NCBI GenBank assembly: GCA_037042185.1
Contig: JAXQJY010000030.1
Span: 930,001 to 994,000, forward strand
Direction: 5' to 3'
From: Sordariomycetes sp. S80-01Y
Lineage: Eukaryota; Ascomycota; Sordariomycetes
Length of the DNA: 64,000 nt
Of this stretch, positions 36,202-47,837 are shown piece after piece. The notes under the pieces were generated by a model that had not been told where the DNA came from, searched no databases, and saw only the letters and a list, made by a program, of their open reading frames with translations. The position numbers and the translations under genes were made by a program. Every line of letters starts with the position of its first letter. The first letter of the stretch is position 1.

Positions 36202-39200
36202 ATGGCTGAGGCAGCGCAGGCGCAGGCAAGCGCTGCCCTCTCCCCCCAACGAGGTATGTGCCCGTCCCGCAGTCCCCTCCGATCGTCGCATTCTAGTCTG
36301 GGTATTGCCGGCAACTACAAACAGTTGGCTGACGGGGAGCGAGCAGATATAAAACAGGAACCGAACGCTCTTGATCACTTTGACTTTTCAATGGCAGACC
36401 ATTCCACGACACAGTTCAACGGACCTGTCGAACCCGCAACGCCGACGGCCCCAAATGGCACTCCAGCCCCAGCCACCCACGACACGCCGGTCGCGAATGG
36501 GACGCCTACTCCCGCCCCGAGTCTAGCTCTTCCTGCACCGCCCATGTCGCCTACAAAAAGGGCTAGAAATGACATCGAGGCCACGGTTGAGTCGCCAGAG
36601 GCGAAGCGACCGAAGACTGAAGCGCAGAACGATGCGCCCGCGACGCAACTGCACATGCCTTCAAGTTCAGCACCAGCACAGCCTGCGACTCAGACACAGT
36701 TGGCAATGCCGCAGCCCACTCAGACTCACCCACCCGCGCATCCTTCAGTCGCAAGCCACTCGCATGCTCTAGCTCTGCCTCAAGCTCAACCCCCATCGCA
36801 ACCAACGACAACTCAAATACAGCCAGCCGAGCAGGCGCAGGCCCAAACGCAAGAACCAGCCCACTCATCAGTCGAAAGCCATCCGCTTCAGGAATTCTCA
36901 GCTCACAGTCAACCGCTGGAGCCATCGTCGACTCACAGCCAGCCAGCAGAAGACGATTATGATGAGCAGATGAACCTGTTGGTCCAGAATGCGCTGTCCA
37001 ATATCAATGACATGATGGACCAGTTCGATCCCGAAGCGGAAGATCAGGAAGCAGGGGGTGCAATGGGCGGACAGTCTGAAGAGAAGGAGCCGATCAGCTT
37101 CATTGACGAGCCGTCGAAGTTCACGCACAACAACTTCATTAACGCCCTCGGAAATACGGCTGTTGCTATGCTCCTATTACTCTGTTCAAAGCCCCACGAT
37201 GACATGGTTGCAAGGCTAAGAGACTCGAATTCGGAACATCGACGGTGCCACACGCAATACTCGAAAACGTTAGAGGCGCTCAAGCTTCATTACTCCGATA
37301 AGAGCATTTTATTGGCTTCTGACTACGATATCCGATCGGATATGGCTGGAACAATAATCCAATTTGTCAACCTAACGCAATTGGGTGAATGGCTGCTCGA
37401 TGGCAGCTTCGACTCAATATGCGAGGCCGACAGGAATCTGCCCAAAGTTTTCCGAGATGAGAGGCTTGGATTGACGCAAAACATTGTCAACCTTATGATG
37501 GGTATCAAAACACAGCGCTTGATCAAAACTGTGCAATCAAAGGAGGACAAGAAACTTTCAGAAGAGGAGCTGCAGGGCATATTCCTTGAGAGCGCCGAGA
37601 AACAATTAGAGGAGCATGGCATTACAAACCTTGTTCATGGCTCCGATAAGACAATCACGAGTTGCCTGAGCGAGCGGGTTGAGGAGTTGCGAAACCTTAC
37701 TGCTGAAACAAATATCATAGGTTCGTCTCTAAGGTGTGGCGTCGCGATCAGATTTACTGACACGAAACAGAAAAGTACTCGACGGCAGAGCTCCTGCGGA
37801 CGTTCTGCGAGTATGCTAACAACCAGCTCGCCGTGGCAGAACAGTTGTCTGAACGTCTTGGCTTCACGCGGCCAAAGTTCGAAGAGCCTGCTGTATCTAA
37901 CGAGCCGACCGCAGAGGATCTGCTCGACTTCGCTTCGTTCTTCGAAAAGAACACTGAAGAGATGATTCAGAACACATTAGCAGGCCTGGAAGATCTACCA
38001 CCAGATGTTCCCACTACGACGAATGGTGACATGCCAAACCCACCTGCAGGAGACGGACCAAACCAACAGACCGAAGCTCCTCAGGCCAACGGCAGCTTTA
38101 CTGACTATAAAGATTTTGAAGCCCTTGTAGCCGAGAGCACCTCCAATTACGTCAGGACAACGTTGCAAGGTCTTTCCCCGACGCCCTACCAACCAAAGGT
38201 ACCAACCAGCACAAGTACGTACCACGAGAGTCATACAATCCTCACCGGCTAGACTACTGACCATTTACAGCGGAGAGCATGGCCGCCCAAGTACAACAGG
38301 CGAATCACCTGAACAACACTCAACAACAAGCGCAGCAGAATTCTTACTACCAAACATATCCTCAGACCGCTGTTGACCAGCAGCAGCAGCAGCAGCAACC
38401 TCAGCAGTTGCAAGTGCCGGATCAACAGCCTCCCCAGCAGACGCACGGCCAAGGCTTACCGCCAAACCAAACATGCTCTAGCGCTCAGCTGTATGAAAAA
38501 GCCAGGCAAGCCGCATTGAGCCGCAGTACGGCACACACTAGACGGGAAGGCCTCCATTCGACGCGACGACCGTGGTCTCAGGAAGAGGAAAAGGCCCTCA
38601 TGACTGGACTTGACATGGTCAAAGGTCCACACTGGAGCCAGATTCTGGGCCTTTTCGGTGTTAATGGCACTCTTTCGGATATCCTCAGAGACCGCACCCA
38701 GGTACAGCTTAAGGACAAAGCGCGCAACCTCAAGCTTTTCTTTCTCAAGACGAACTCTGAGATGCCATTTTATCTCAACAGCGTTACCGGAGAGCTGAAG
38801 ACGCGCGCACCAACACAGGCAGCCCGAAAGGAAGCCGAGGAACGGGCCCGGCAGAATTCCCATGAAGAACAGGCCAAGCTTAACACGATTATGACTTACT
38901 CCAGTGGGTTGCAGCAGTCACCGCAGAACCGGACCCATGCTGGCGGCGTCGTAGCCCCTGCTCATGCAGCAGCTCAAGCGGCAGCACAGAATCGAACACC
39001 TGCACAGGCTTCGCCCCCTCAGATGTCATACAATGCTGGGTCAGTGCCTTTTTCATCTACACAGCAACAGCCTATACAGGGCTACGGCACGCAACCCGTA
39101 TCACAGGTCCACCATGCGCAGACGCAACCGCACACGCCAAGCCCACAATCGCAGGCCCAGCCCCCTATGACCAACGGCTCCCAAGGCAGTCCTCACGAGC

Positions 39201-39739
39201 ACAACGATCAAACTGTGAAGCAGGAGTCTCACAACCACTCTGACACAGACGCGTACGATCAGCAGTCCCGAGCGCTCTTGGAGCAGCTTCAAAGAGTTGC
39301 CCACGATCAAGTGTCAGCCCAGACAACGCCGTACAACACGCAAGCCAGTCAACGGTTTCCCTCACCGGGCCCCGAACAAAAGGCCAGCGTATCGCAATCC
39401 CCGGCGCCCGGTAGTACGACCATAGCCACGCCGTCGCAACCACAGTCTCATCAGCAGCACCTGCCGACAGCAAACCAGTCGCACAATCCTTCTCAGTCAC
39501 CTGCTCCAGGACAAGCAGGGCCATCGAGCTCCTCAACGCCGGCACCGCCTGTTCCAGCCCTCCACATGGCGGAGGCCCCAACATCGGCTGTGGCACCAAA
39601 CCAGGTCGCCCCATCCGTGGAGCAGGACGGGGGCGCGCCGCCGGCTGATCCAGGGGCAGAGGCCGAGTTCGTTGGCTTCGACGCAGACGCTGAAGCTGCT
39701 CTACTCAGAGACCTTCAAGCTGCTATGTCAGACCCCTAG
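36202..39739 (+). CDS. TBF1: TBF1-like telobox protein (TRFH-like plus Myb)
   Basis: Exons 36202..36253, 36347..37720, 37771..38214 and 38271..39739, 1112 aa. The first intron (93 nt, GTATGT...GCTGAC...GCAG) is a multiple of three with no stop, so retention would add 31 residues. Family role: binds TTAGGG-type repeats at telomeres and promoters. A disordered Pro/Gln/Ala-rich N-terminus is followed by a helical TRFH/Tbf1-type dimerisation domain (37105-37960; [36 protein letters not shown]). Then come a Gln-rich linker and one Myb/SANT domain (38555-38745) with the telobox helix [15 protein letters not shown]. The C-terminal 330 residues are Gln/Pro/Ser-rich, ending in an acidic [16 protein letters not shown]. 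Confidence 0.88.
38378..38398 (+). repeat. Polyglutamine CAG run in TBF1-like gene
   Basis: Seven Gln codons (six CAG and a closing CAA) in the linker before the Myb domain. A short microsatellite that could vary in length between strains. Confidence 0.8.
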
Positions 39740-40607
39740 AGTGGCACGCCGCTTGAGCAGGCTGAAGTGGGCCTCGACATACTTGATGAGCATGCTCTTC
39801 TCAGAAATATTGAGTCCACATTTGGCAATATCCTTTCTCATCACGAGAACGAGCACGACTCAGATCGAGATGGCAGCGATTGAATATGTCCATCTTGCGT
39901 CTGTTGCCCCAGAAAGATGAGGGTTGAAACAGAGCCAATTTGCTTGAGACTTAATAGCGAACTGTGTAAGGAGACGCCGATCACCGGAGTACCTACGCGA
40001 ATCTGGCTATCAACGTTCATAGCACGATTCAGGGCAAGCGGGGCTCGATGCCAGCGGCAAGATACAATTTGCTATGGGGCAATCTGGTTGGGCCAACGCT
40101 GCAACACAGAACCACCTTTCACAATGTCCCGGGATTTATATCCCGTGTATCACGCACTGCACGTCGCCTGACGCCACCCTATCAACGACTCACGAGCGAA
40201 CAAGTTGCGTATATTTTCTATATGACACTTTGTGTTATCAGCAGCAAGAAGGAAAAGCGAAGAGTTCTTTTCTCACGACATGATACCACGGCACGGCGAA
40301 ACGAACTGGGCTTGGGTAATGAACTTATTATAGGAGTTGGGGGGTTCAAAAGAGAAGGCTATAGCGAGGTGATAGGGATTGAGAATCAATAAGCACACTG
40401 CCGTTGGACTTGGACTCTACAATGAGCGTTTCGAGAACTAACGACGTCGTACAATGCATGTGCAGGGCCGGTACTAATCAGCAGAAGTCTACAGGCCAGT
40501 TGACCGGCCTCTAGAATTCGCGGCGCTATTTTGTTCAATAAGCCGCCCATTCTCTCACCGAGTGTAATTCTCTTCGTAAACATCGCCCTGTACGATGTCG
40601 ACCAAGG
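39740..40607. other. Intergenic
   Basis: Between the TBF1-like gene and the Cys/His-module gene, both on the plus strand. AT-richer, no supportable gene. Confidence 0.5.
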
Positions 40608-42281
40608 ATGCCCCCTCCCACAACGTTCCATCAATCCGACTTTGCCTCGCCTGCACGAGACGCAATGGTCATCTTCAACATTAGCTGTGTCTCTCGCACC
40701 CCATCGCCAGCAACTTCCAACGCGTCCACGAACGGGACGCCCGATGGCTATAACACATACAACTGGCACTACGGCACAAACATGAACAATCACGACCGAT
40801 GGGTTGCGGTGCCCAACATTTCTCATCCAGTTCACGTCCAGGATATCCGACACGCCATGGAAGCCCGCAGAAATGGCGTTTGCAACGCACCCTTCACTGA
40901 TTGTCAAAACCCTCCGACTAAACAGAACATTGGCGGTGTGATGAAAAAGATGCAGTTCTGTGACTACCACGCTTGCGTATACTTCGACGAGGACGGCAAG
41001 GTTTGTTCGAATCCCAAGAAGCCCGGGAACGACCGTTACTGCGGTGACCGTGAGTTCCACCCATCACCTCAAGTGTGTGCCCAGAGCTAAAGGGTGCAGA
41101 CATGACATGTACGTATGAAGAACTGTGGAGTGACCGAAGTGATCATAACGTGAAAGACAATGAACCCTTCCGCAGCAACTACAGCGGCGGCCGACGTGAG
41201 TCTCGGACTTTATATGATCTCTTCCATTTCTGACATTGCAGATATATGCCGGAACAGCGGCTGTAGCCGCCCACGCGATGATGTCGGTCGCCTCGCAGAC
41301 TACTGCTCCGAGCATTGCTGTGCTGACCCGATGTGCAGAGCCGCCCGCGGCCACGGTCCCTACTGTCCCGAACATACCTGCGAAGCTTCTGGCTGTTTTG
41401 CATTTGTCGAACCTAGCGTGCGGCGATGCCATCGGCATCGGGAGTGCGTAGCGGAGTGGTGTAGCCGAGCTTGTCATTTTCGGGCTGGGGGCGTCATAGC
41501 GCCATACTGCTCTGATCACTGCTGTGAGTTTGGCTACTGCGAAAGCAGGAGAACCATGGGTAGCAGCTACTGCCATGAGCATAAATGTGATGAGCGGGAC
41601 TGTGGGAGGAGCAAGGAGAGCGGGAGCAGGTACTGTAGCAGACACATGAGGGGTGGTAGCGGAGATGGAAGAGACAGAGATAGGGACGGTGCATACATGG
41701 GTGGAGGATCGTACGGAGAACGAAGCTTTGCCGCCGGAGCTTTTGCAGGGACATGGGCGGGGGGAGTAGCGGGATTTGGTGGTGGGTCGACCCCTTTTTC
41801 TCACCCCTTTTTCCCACCCCTCTTTAGCTGATAAGGTGGCTAACTATGGCGTCCAGACCCGGGGCGATGTAGAGAGCCCGGATGCTACGAGCGGATAATG
41901 GGAGGCATGCCGGTTGCGAGCTACTGTGAGAATCACATGCGGTGTGTGCTAGCAAGCTGTGCCGTCGTCGTGCCCGGCGGCGGGATGTGCTGGGAGCATG
42001 GACGGTCGGCCAGGCAGGCGGGTTGGCAGACACGGAATTGGGAGCATATTAACCAAGAGAGGGAAGAACGCGAAAGACGGGAGCACGAGGATCAGCAGAG
42101 GAGGGAGCGCCAGGGGCGTGACAGATGGGATAGAGAATGGCAAAGAGGGCCTGACTGTCGTGAGCCGTACTACGAGGAGCGTTGGGAGCGGACGCCGAGA
42201 TGGCCAGCGACGGGTTGGCGGCAGCCTGGTCGCTCCAGGGACAGGGACGACTGGTACGCTTTTGGAATGCGACGGATGTAA
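40608..42281 (+). CDS. Cys/His-module array protein, unknown function
   Basis: Proposed exons 40608..41049, 41100..41108, 41157..41195, 41242..41781 and 41857..42281: 1455 nt, 484 aa, in frame throughout. Introns of 50, 48, 46 and 75 nt carry GTGAGT/GTACGT/GTGAGT/GTGGGT donors. About ten modules of the form C-xn-C-xn-(Y/F/R/M)C-x2-H are seen, two in exon 1 and eight later ones strictly C-x4-C (for example CADPMC..YCPEH, CEFGYC..YCHEH, CREPGC..YCENH). Splicing intron 1 turns RYCGDR into RYCGDH, restoring a module histidine. Each module offers four zinc ligands, so a zinc-binding chain is likely (inference). A Gly-rich linker lies before the last two modules, and the tail is Arg/Glu-rich. The pattern recalls the C-x4-C...C-x2-H repeats of plant and oomycete WRKY19-like zinc-finger proteins. 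The start is uncertain: an ATG at 40595 is in another frame. Confidence 0.75.
40881..41999 (+). repeat. Array of about ten Cys/His modules
   Basis: Protein-level repeat spread over exons 1-5 of the gene at 40608-42281. The later eight modules begin ICRNSGC, CCADPMC, TCEASGC, ECVAEWC, CCEFGYC, KCDERDC, RCREPGC and RCVLASC, each followed by C-x2-H (YCSEH, YCPEH, RCHRH, YCSDH, YCHEH, YCSRH, YCENH, MCWEH). Spacing between the second and third Cys varies from about 8 to 17 residues. Confidence 0.8.
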
Positions 42282-43859
42282 GGTTCGGTTTTAGCTTAGG
42301 GACGAGCCGAATGGGTTGTTTCCTTCGAGCGCAAGATGTCAGACTGCCCGTACACTCGTGCAAAGCAATATCTCGCGACAGCTCCCCCACTCACGCGTGG
42401 TGCGCGTACAGGTCGAGCGAGGCGTCCAGGCAGAGTTCACAGCCCCTCTGATGAGTCCATGTCATGATTTCCGCATTGGTTTGTTCAGAGTCAGGAGGAG
42501 TCTGCCATGCCACGCCGCCCGCGCTTGATGAAGGCGAGACTGTGGACAGACGCGCGGCTGTGCAGGTCCAGAACCCGGGATAGCCGCGATGGGAAATTAC
42601 ACAGGCAGACTTTGGTAGGGTGGCAAAAAGCAGAATAACTCAGAGCCGCCGCACAGGGGAGTGAAACTGAGGGAGAGGGTTATTGATGTTGGACGGGGTG
42701 TGGCTGTGGCTGTGATTGAGGCTGACGGGGGAGCACAAGGACAGGTGGGGTGACTGTACTGTGTTGAAGCTACCAGAACACTGTTCCCTAGACCGGCTTC
42801 TTTAGCTCTACCCCACCACCTCGATGTCTAGTCTTGCTAAGAATGCTACTGTGCACAGTGCGAAAGGCTTCCCACCCCATCGTCAACTGACCACGAACGA
42901 CACTCCATCCGCTTCATCACGACCACCTGGCACCAGCACTTTGCTTCCCGCCCCTGCATCATGCCGCACCAAGGCAGTCTCCCGCAGCAAACGAACGCAT
43001 CCGCGCCGGCTTCAGAAGCGATTTGTCGAGGTCAAACGGCGCGTTCCTGGCTGCCCCGAACCAGCACTTCTCATCATTCTATCCTCGACCAGTGCATCCA
43101 TCTCGACCGAGCCCAGGCGCAGGAAACCTGCGAACCCTCGAACATGTTGGTACTCCTGTAGCAGGTCAGCCTACCTTATGTGGCCTCGTTCTTTGAGACA
43201 TTATGCCATGCTTTTCAGCCTCGTGCCTCGCCCATTACCGAGCACGGCGCAACCAGTCTTGAGCAAACAGCCTCTCGGTAACCACCTCCTCCTCAAGCAA
43301 CCCCCCCTTTGCACCCACACACTTCCGCTTAATATCCCACCCACGCGGGGCTTTTTTTCATCTTTGGCAAACGCTTTCCGCATGCAGACGCCTCGTGCCT
43401 GGTGGTTTTGTCCGTTTGACGATGGGCGTGTGGGGTTTGCACTTTAGAGGTTCAGACAGGGGAGGGTACCGTAGGCTACCCTAGCAGATGGGCCTGGTGA
43501 TGAGGTACGATCCTCTTGGGCGAGCTGCCTTGTAGTGTTGCGTGAGTCTTCTGGACGTCAGGTGCAGAGATATAAGTGTATCTTTTGATCATATCTACTT
43601 GTCCTCGAGACTCGACATTAGTCACTTGCGAGATGCCCTGTCCCTCGTCTGGGCCTACTTCTACCTTGACGTTTCCGTAGACTGCTTTTCGATTCTTGAT
43701 CTGATTTTCCATCTTTGAATACGACACTACGCTAGCTCACGACGCGGCCGCTCCTACGACTGGCCACAAGCTCGACTCAACCAAACCCGCACCACCGCCA
43801 CGGTGGGTGCCGCAGCCTCCGTCCCCATCGAACCCAAAGTCGTCACTACCCAAAAGGAA
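42282..43859. other. 1.6-kb intergenic
   Basis: Contains one long plus-strand ORF with an ATG (42824..43447), but its composition is low-complexity Pro/Ser/Arg without domains, so I do not call it. The last ~140 bp are open in the frame of the next gene without an ATG. Confidence 0.45.
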
Positions 43860-44564
43860 ATGTCCCCCAAGTTCTGGGTCGAAGCTCAATCATCCGGCAA
43901 ACCCCATTTTGTTAAAATCAAGCGCTCCCGCTCGCATCACCACCACCACCATCACGACAACCACGACGGCCACCACCACCATCATGGGCATCGACATCAC
44001 AAGCGCCGCCATTCCCACTGGGATGAGGAGTACTGCCCGCCGCAGTACTACACAGTCAGTCGTGAGGAGTGGGATGTGCTGAAGGAGCGGGAGCGCTTGC
44101 TGAACGAGAACAACAAGATTCTCACGGAGGAGAACAAATGTCTGCGGGGGGACCTGGCCGCCGCCCAGGATGAGGTGCAGAGGCTAACCCAGTGCATCGT
44201 TCCCGAGATCCAAGCTAGGAACGACGCCTTGTACGCCGAGAACGCGGGTCTGAGGCGGTCGCTAGACAAGGCCGCCGACGATGCCGCGAAGCACCACATC
44301 GAGCTCGATCGGTTGCAGTGCAAGATCGACAAGCTAGAGCGGGACTGCAAGAAGTTCGAGGGCGACAACTGCGACCTGCGCTCGCGCATCAAGAGCTTGA
44401 CCAGGCAGCTGGACGACAGATGCAACCGGCGCATCGAGGATCTGATGCGGGAGGTGAAATACTGGAGGAACAAGTTCCTGGATCTGGAGGAGGTGCTTGA
44501 CCTGAGGACGCAGAGGATGAAGGCCTACGAGGACATCATGCGATGCCGCGGGATAAGATTTTGA
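43860..44564 (+). CDS. His-rich coiled-coil protein, unknown function
   Basis: Conservative start at MSPKFW gives 234 aa. Residues 1-25 (KPHFVKIKRSRS) are basic. Residues 26-53 are a histidine-rich block (H7, H5 and further His), a likely metal-binding or membrane-surface segment. A Tyr/Pro turn (EEYCPPQYYTVSREEWDVL) leads into a long coiled coil from about residue 70 to 215 (KERERLLNENNKILTEENKCL, then LERDCKKFEGDNCDLRSR). In-frame codons continue upstream of the ATG: a GTG at 43803 would begin VGAAAS, which as MGAAAS fits an N-myristoylation signal. So the true N-terminus is open. I have no functional assignment. Confidence 0.75.
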   Translation: MSPKFWVEAQSSGKPHFVKIKRSRSHHHHHHHDNHDGHHHHHGHRHHKRRHSHWDEEYCPPQYYTVSREEWDVLKERERLLNENNKILTEENKCLRGDLAAAQDEVQRLTQCIVPEIQARNDALYAENAGLRRSLDKAADDAAKHHIELDRLQCKIDKLERDCKKFEGDNCDLRSRIKSLTRQLDDRCNRRIEDLMREVKYWRNKFLDLEEVLDLRTQRMKAYEDIMRCRGIRF

Positions 44565-47500
44565 GCGGACATATGAGTTTTTTCTCGTCTCTTCGGCTAG
44601 GGCTCTTTGGTTTTGGATTAGTGTTTGTCTCGCATTGTTGATACCCCTTTTATGCCCCTAGTGGGCTGCCCCTTTCTCCTCCTACCCTGCAGTAGGTAGC
44701 TGAGCTAACTGGGAGGCTTTGTTGCCATCACCGCAATACACCTCCTTAGTCGCCGCAGAGTATTCACACTCATTTTGCATAAAAACCAGTGACTCTTTGT
44801 GATTCACGTATTTTGGGGGTTTAGTTTCGTCTTCCGATCTTCTACATAGATTTACCTAGTTCGACTCGGGTTGGGGATAGTTGTTCCCGTGTCAACGTAG
44901 AACCAAGCTCACTGCTAGGTCTTCCTGGCAGCGAGAATACCCGTGCAAAAGATTTACTGGCGTACCCAACAGACCTCCAGCATGATCTAGCTTTCCATCT
45001 CCCGCCACGTCTTCACGCCACATCCCGCCAGCCTCGCGCCGTGCCGCACCAGCCACTGTGGCAACCTGACTCGGCCCTACCAGCCATGCCGGTCGGCACG
45101 AGATCAAGTTTTCAGCCTCTCCTTGCAGCCCCTACGGGCGCTGTGTTGGAAGAAAATAGCCTTGCATGAGATGGCAAGGCAAGTGCTGACGCTGCGCGGA
45201 AAGTGGAGGCGTGCCGGGGGATGGCGACGGCGGCCGTCGTGGGATTGTGGCGGTGTTGGCGCTGCGGTCGTGTTGGACAGCCAGGAAGCGATCAAGGAAA
45301 CCTGGGGACAAGGCTCGGGGGTACAGGGTCGGTTGGACTAGGTTGCAGACGAATTGCCCATGGCGGGAGCTGTGCATGCTCGTGGGTGAGTGACTTACAC
45401 GCGGTTCAGAACGACTTGGACGGATTTAGAGTGGCGAGCAGGCATCACCGCCAGACCCCTATTCTTAGCAGTCGAAGTTTGGTGCGGACCAGCCTTGTGA
45501 CCTCGATACCCCCACCGATTAGCCAAATTCACAGGTCCAGACTGAAGATTGCCGCGGCCGTGCGAAGCGCGCTCAGGAGCAACGTCACCGTCGTGTCTTC
45601 TCATCCCGCGCTCGCAGGCAGCAAACCCGCCGTGATCACCCATGCGGCCCATGCGAACCACATTCGCACCGGGAGACCAACAAGAAGACACGCGCATCCC
45701 GTCCGCAAACCCTCCGTCACCAGCGGCAGGAGGATGCGCGCGTGCGTGAATGCGCACCTGCAGCAAGCGCGCGCAGGGCCCCCGTGGAGTCCTGTGGCAG
45801 AGGCTATCGAAGTCTATGGCCACTGGGGCTGGTCGCTAGCAGTAGCCAGGGAGCCAAGCCGGCAGGCCGCAGCGCGCCGGTGCGCGGGAGCCAACGGTGC
45901 TCTCCACCAGTCAGCCCTACGGCGCCGCGATGTCGGGAGCACCGTGTCTGCACTTCGTACGTGGGATCACGGGTCTAGTCTGGAGGCAATTGGTTGGCAT
46001 CGATCTGTCTGTGCCAACGTGGTTGGCCGCTGTGGCCCGCAGGTGCAGGTTCGTTGCGACAGGCGGTGGATGCTGATTGCGCAATGGAGATATCTGGGTG
46101 CGCACAATCGAGGTGTTGACCGAGATCGAGGCCGAAAGGAGGTGTGACCTGTCAGGGCGGAGGTGGACTCGATCAAGTCCTGTGCGCGATGTGATGGTGG
46201 TGATGGTGGTGGTATGGTTATGGCGATGGCGTCGGCGACGCAAGAGAGGCGATGACGATGGTCCTACATGTACTGAAACCCCCGAAATCCCATCTAGGAC
46301 TGCACAGAAAGAGACTACCCAAGTGGGAAGGAACGGTCGTGGCATCCAGTGGAATGCTTGGGAAGGACCGTGTGAGTCACCACTCAGCTCATCTGAGACA
46401 CTCAGATCCCGGACATCACGATGGGCTCGGGCTCGAGCTCGGGCAACCTCCTGCTTGACTGATTCAAGATGAGCAGAGAAGAGCGAACCAAGTGAACACC
46501 ACCACCATTACACTGGCAAACGGAGCGTGAATCCCAAGGCAGCCGCCGCGACAAGGCCTGAGCCCCGCTATGAGCCAATTGACGTGACAAGGGAGTCGCC
46601 TTTTTTCGACTTTCTCTCACGCTCTTTGTCTTCCCCGTCTGTCCATCTGTCTGTCCGTCCGCCAGAACCCGACACGCTCGATGGAGGGAGCAGATGGTTG
46701 CGACTCGGCGCGCTTCCATGTGCTTCTGCTGCACTGCCCCGCGTACAGGAGAGATGGCGTCGCGCGACAAATTGGCAGCTCACGTTGGTACCCGCGACCT
46801 CGGCGTGGCATGAAATGAGCACGAGCACGCCGTCGCGCGGCGCGCGCCTTCATGTTCCATGTTCAATGCTCCATCCGGAGCCCGGAGCCCAGCAAAAGGA
46901 GGGAGGCTCCTGATCATTTGCGGGCTACCCAACGCTGCCGGGCCATCCTTGCTCTCAGGCGCTCACAGCGGGTGTCTGCCCAGATTATAGGGGTCTGAAG
47001 CCTGCTATAGCTTCTTCCACTTTGGCAGCCTCGGAGCCTTGACCCTGCTAGTTCCCCTTCGAGTGACGCTCGCCTTTTCCCGTCCGCTTCGGTCCATTCC
47101 AGTCCTTCCCGTCCTGGGGTAGCCTGTTGGAAAGCTTGGGTACGCGCGCTGCCCTGGGAATTTTCCTCAAATTTCTTCCAGATTAAATCTTGCCTGACAG
47201 CCCGGGAGCTTTGCGGATATAATATCTCTCATGCTGTTCTCCCCTCATGGACGCCATTATCCTCCCTTCAACGTCCGCGTCCTCGCTCGCTCTCTTTGCC
47301 TCTGCCACCGTCTTTCTACTGGTCGCCCGTCTCCCATCCGCTGCCCTGCCCTGTTCCTGAAATCCGGCTTGGGCTGTGCCTGTGAGCCAAAAAGAGGGTG
47401 TGAGAGCCACGGCGACCTGCGCTCCAGACACTGCTAGGCACTGCTGGTTTGCCTTACCGTGCCTTCTTTGCCTTGCCTTGCCTGGCCTCGACACCACTCA

Positions 47501-47837
47501 CCACCACACCTCTTCCTCCTCCTTACCTCCCTCAGCATATATATACTCAGGCACCCGGCCCTCATCGCCTCACATTCGCTCTCTTCTCTCCGCCTTGCAT
47601 TCCACTCAAAGCCTCGTCCAGATTCATTGGATGTCCCCTCGAGACCTTCACCGTCTTGTCGCCTGCAGCAAAAATTCCACGTCGGTGCTGGTGCCCCTCA
47701 ACCACCTAGGGTTGTGAGTCGTCGCCCCGGCCGTTGGGCATCAACGCAGTGGTTCCTGCAACCGCCCACCAAATCACCACGTCCCCCTTTTCCTGCTGAA
47801 AATTCGCCTCTCGTGCAGACGGTGCCAACCATTCGTC
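44565..47837. other. 3.3-kb gene-poor stretch
   Basis: Large overlapping ORFs (such as 45203..46147 +) look like GC-rich chance frames: no domains, high Arg/Ala/Gly, all six frames open. GGT/GAT-rich simple sequence lies near 46190-46230. The last kilobase is C/T-rich and probably the promoter and long leader of the coiled-coil gene at 47838. Confidence 0.45.
47537..47545 (+). promoter_or_regulatory. TATA-like box upstream of coiled-coil gene
   Basis: An alternating TATATATA run about 290 bp before the ATG at 47838, inside a pyrimidine-rich promoter. A candidate TATA element only. Confidence 0.3.

Noticed and set aside
41064-41804. A 246-codon minus-strand ORF opposite the Cys/His-module gene
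   Set aside because: Made of low-complexity Ser/Ala/Val sequence. The plus strand has the repeated C-x4-C...C-x2-H pattern and consistent splicing.
42824-43447. A 207-codon ORF with an ATG
   Set aside because: Pro/Ser/Arg low complexity, no domain, no splice continuity. Possible but not supportable.
45203-46147. A 314-codon plus-strand ORF
   Set aside because: Composition is Arg/Ala/Gly/His-rich without domains, several other frames are open over the same DNA, and it begins in no promoter-like context. Typical of chance frames in GC-rich DNA.
46190-46230. GGT/GAT-rich simple repeat
   Set aside because: Short imperfect microsatellite with no associated gene or structure; not informative.
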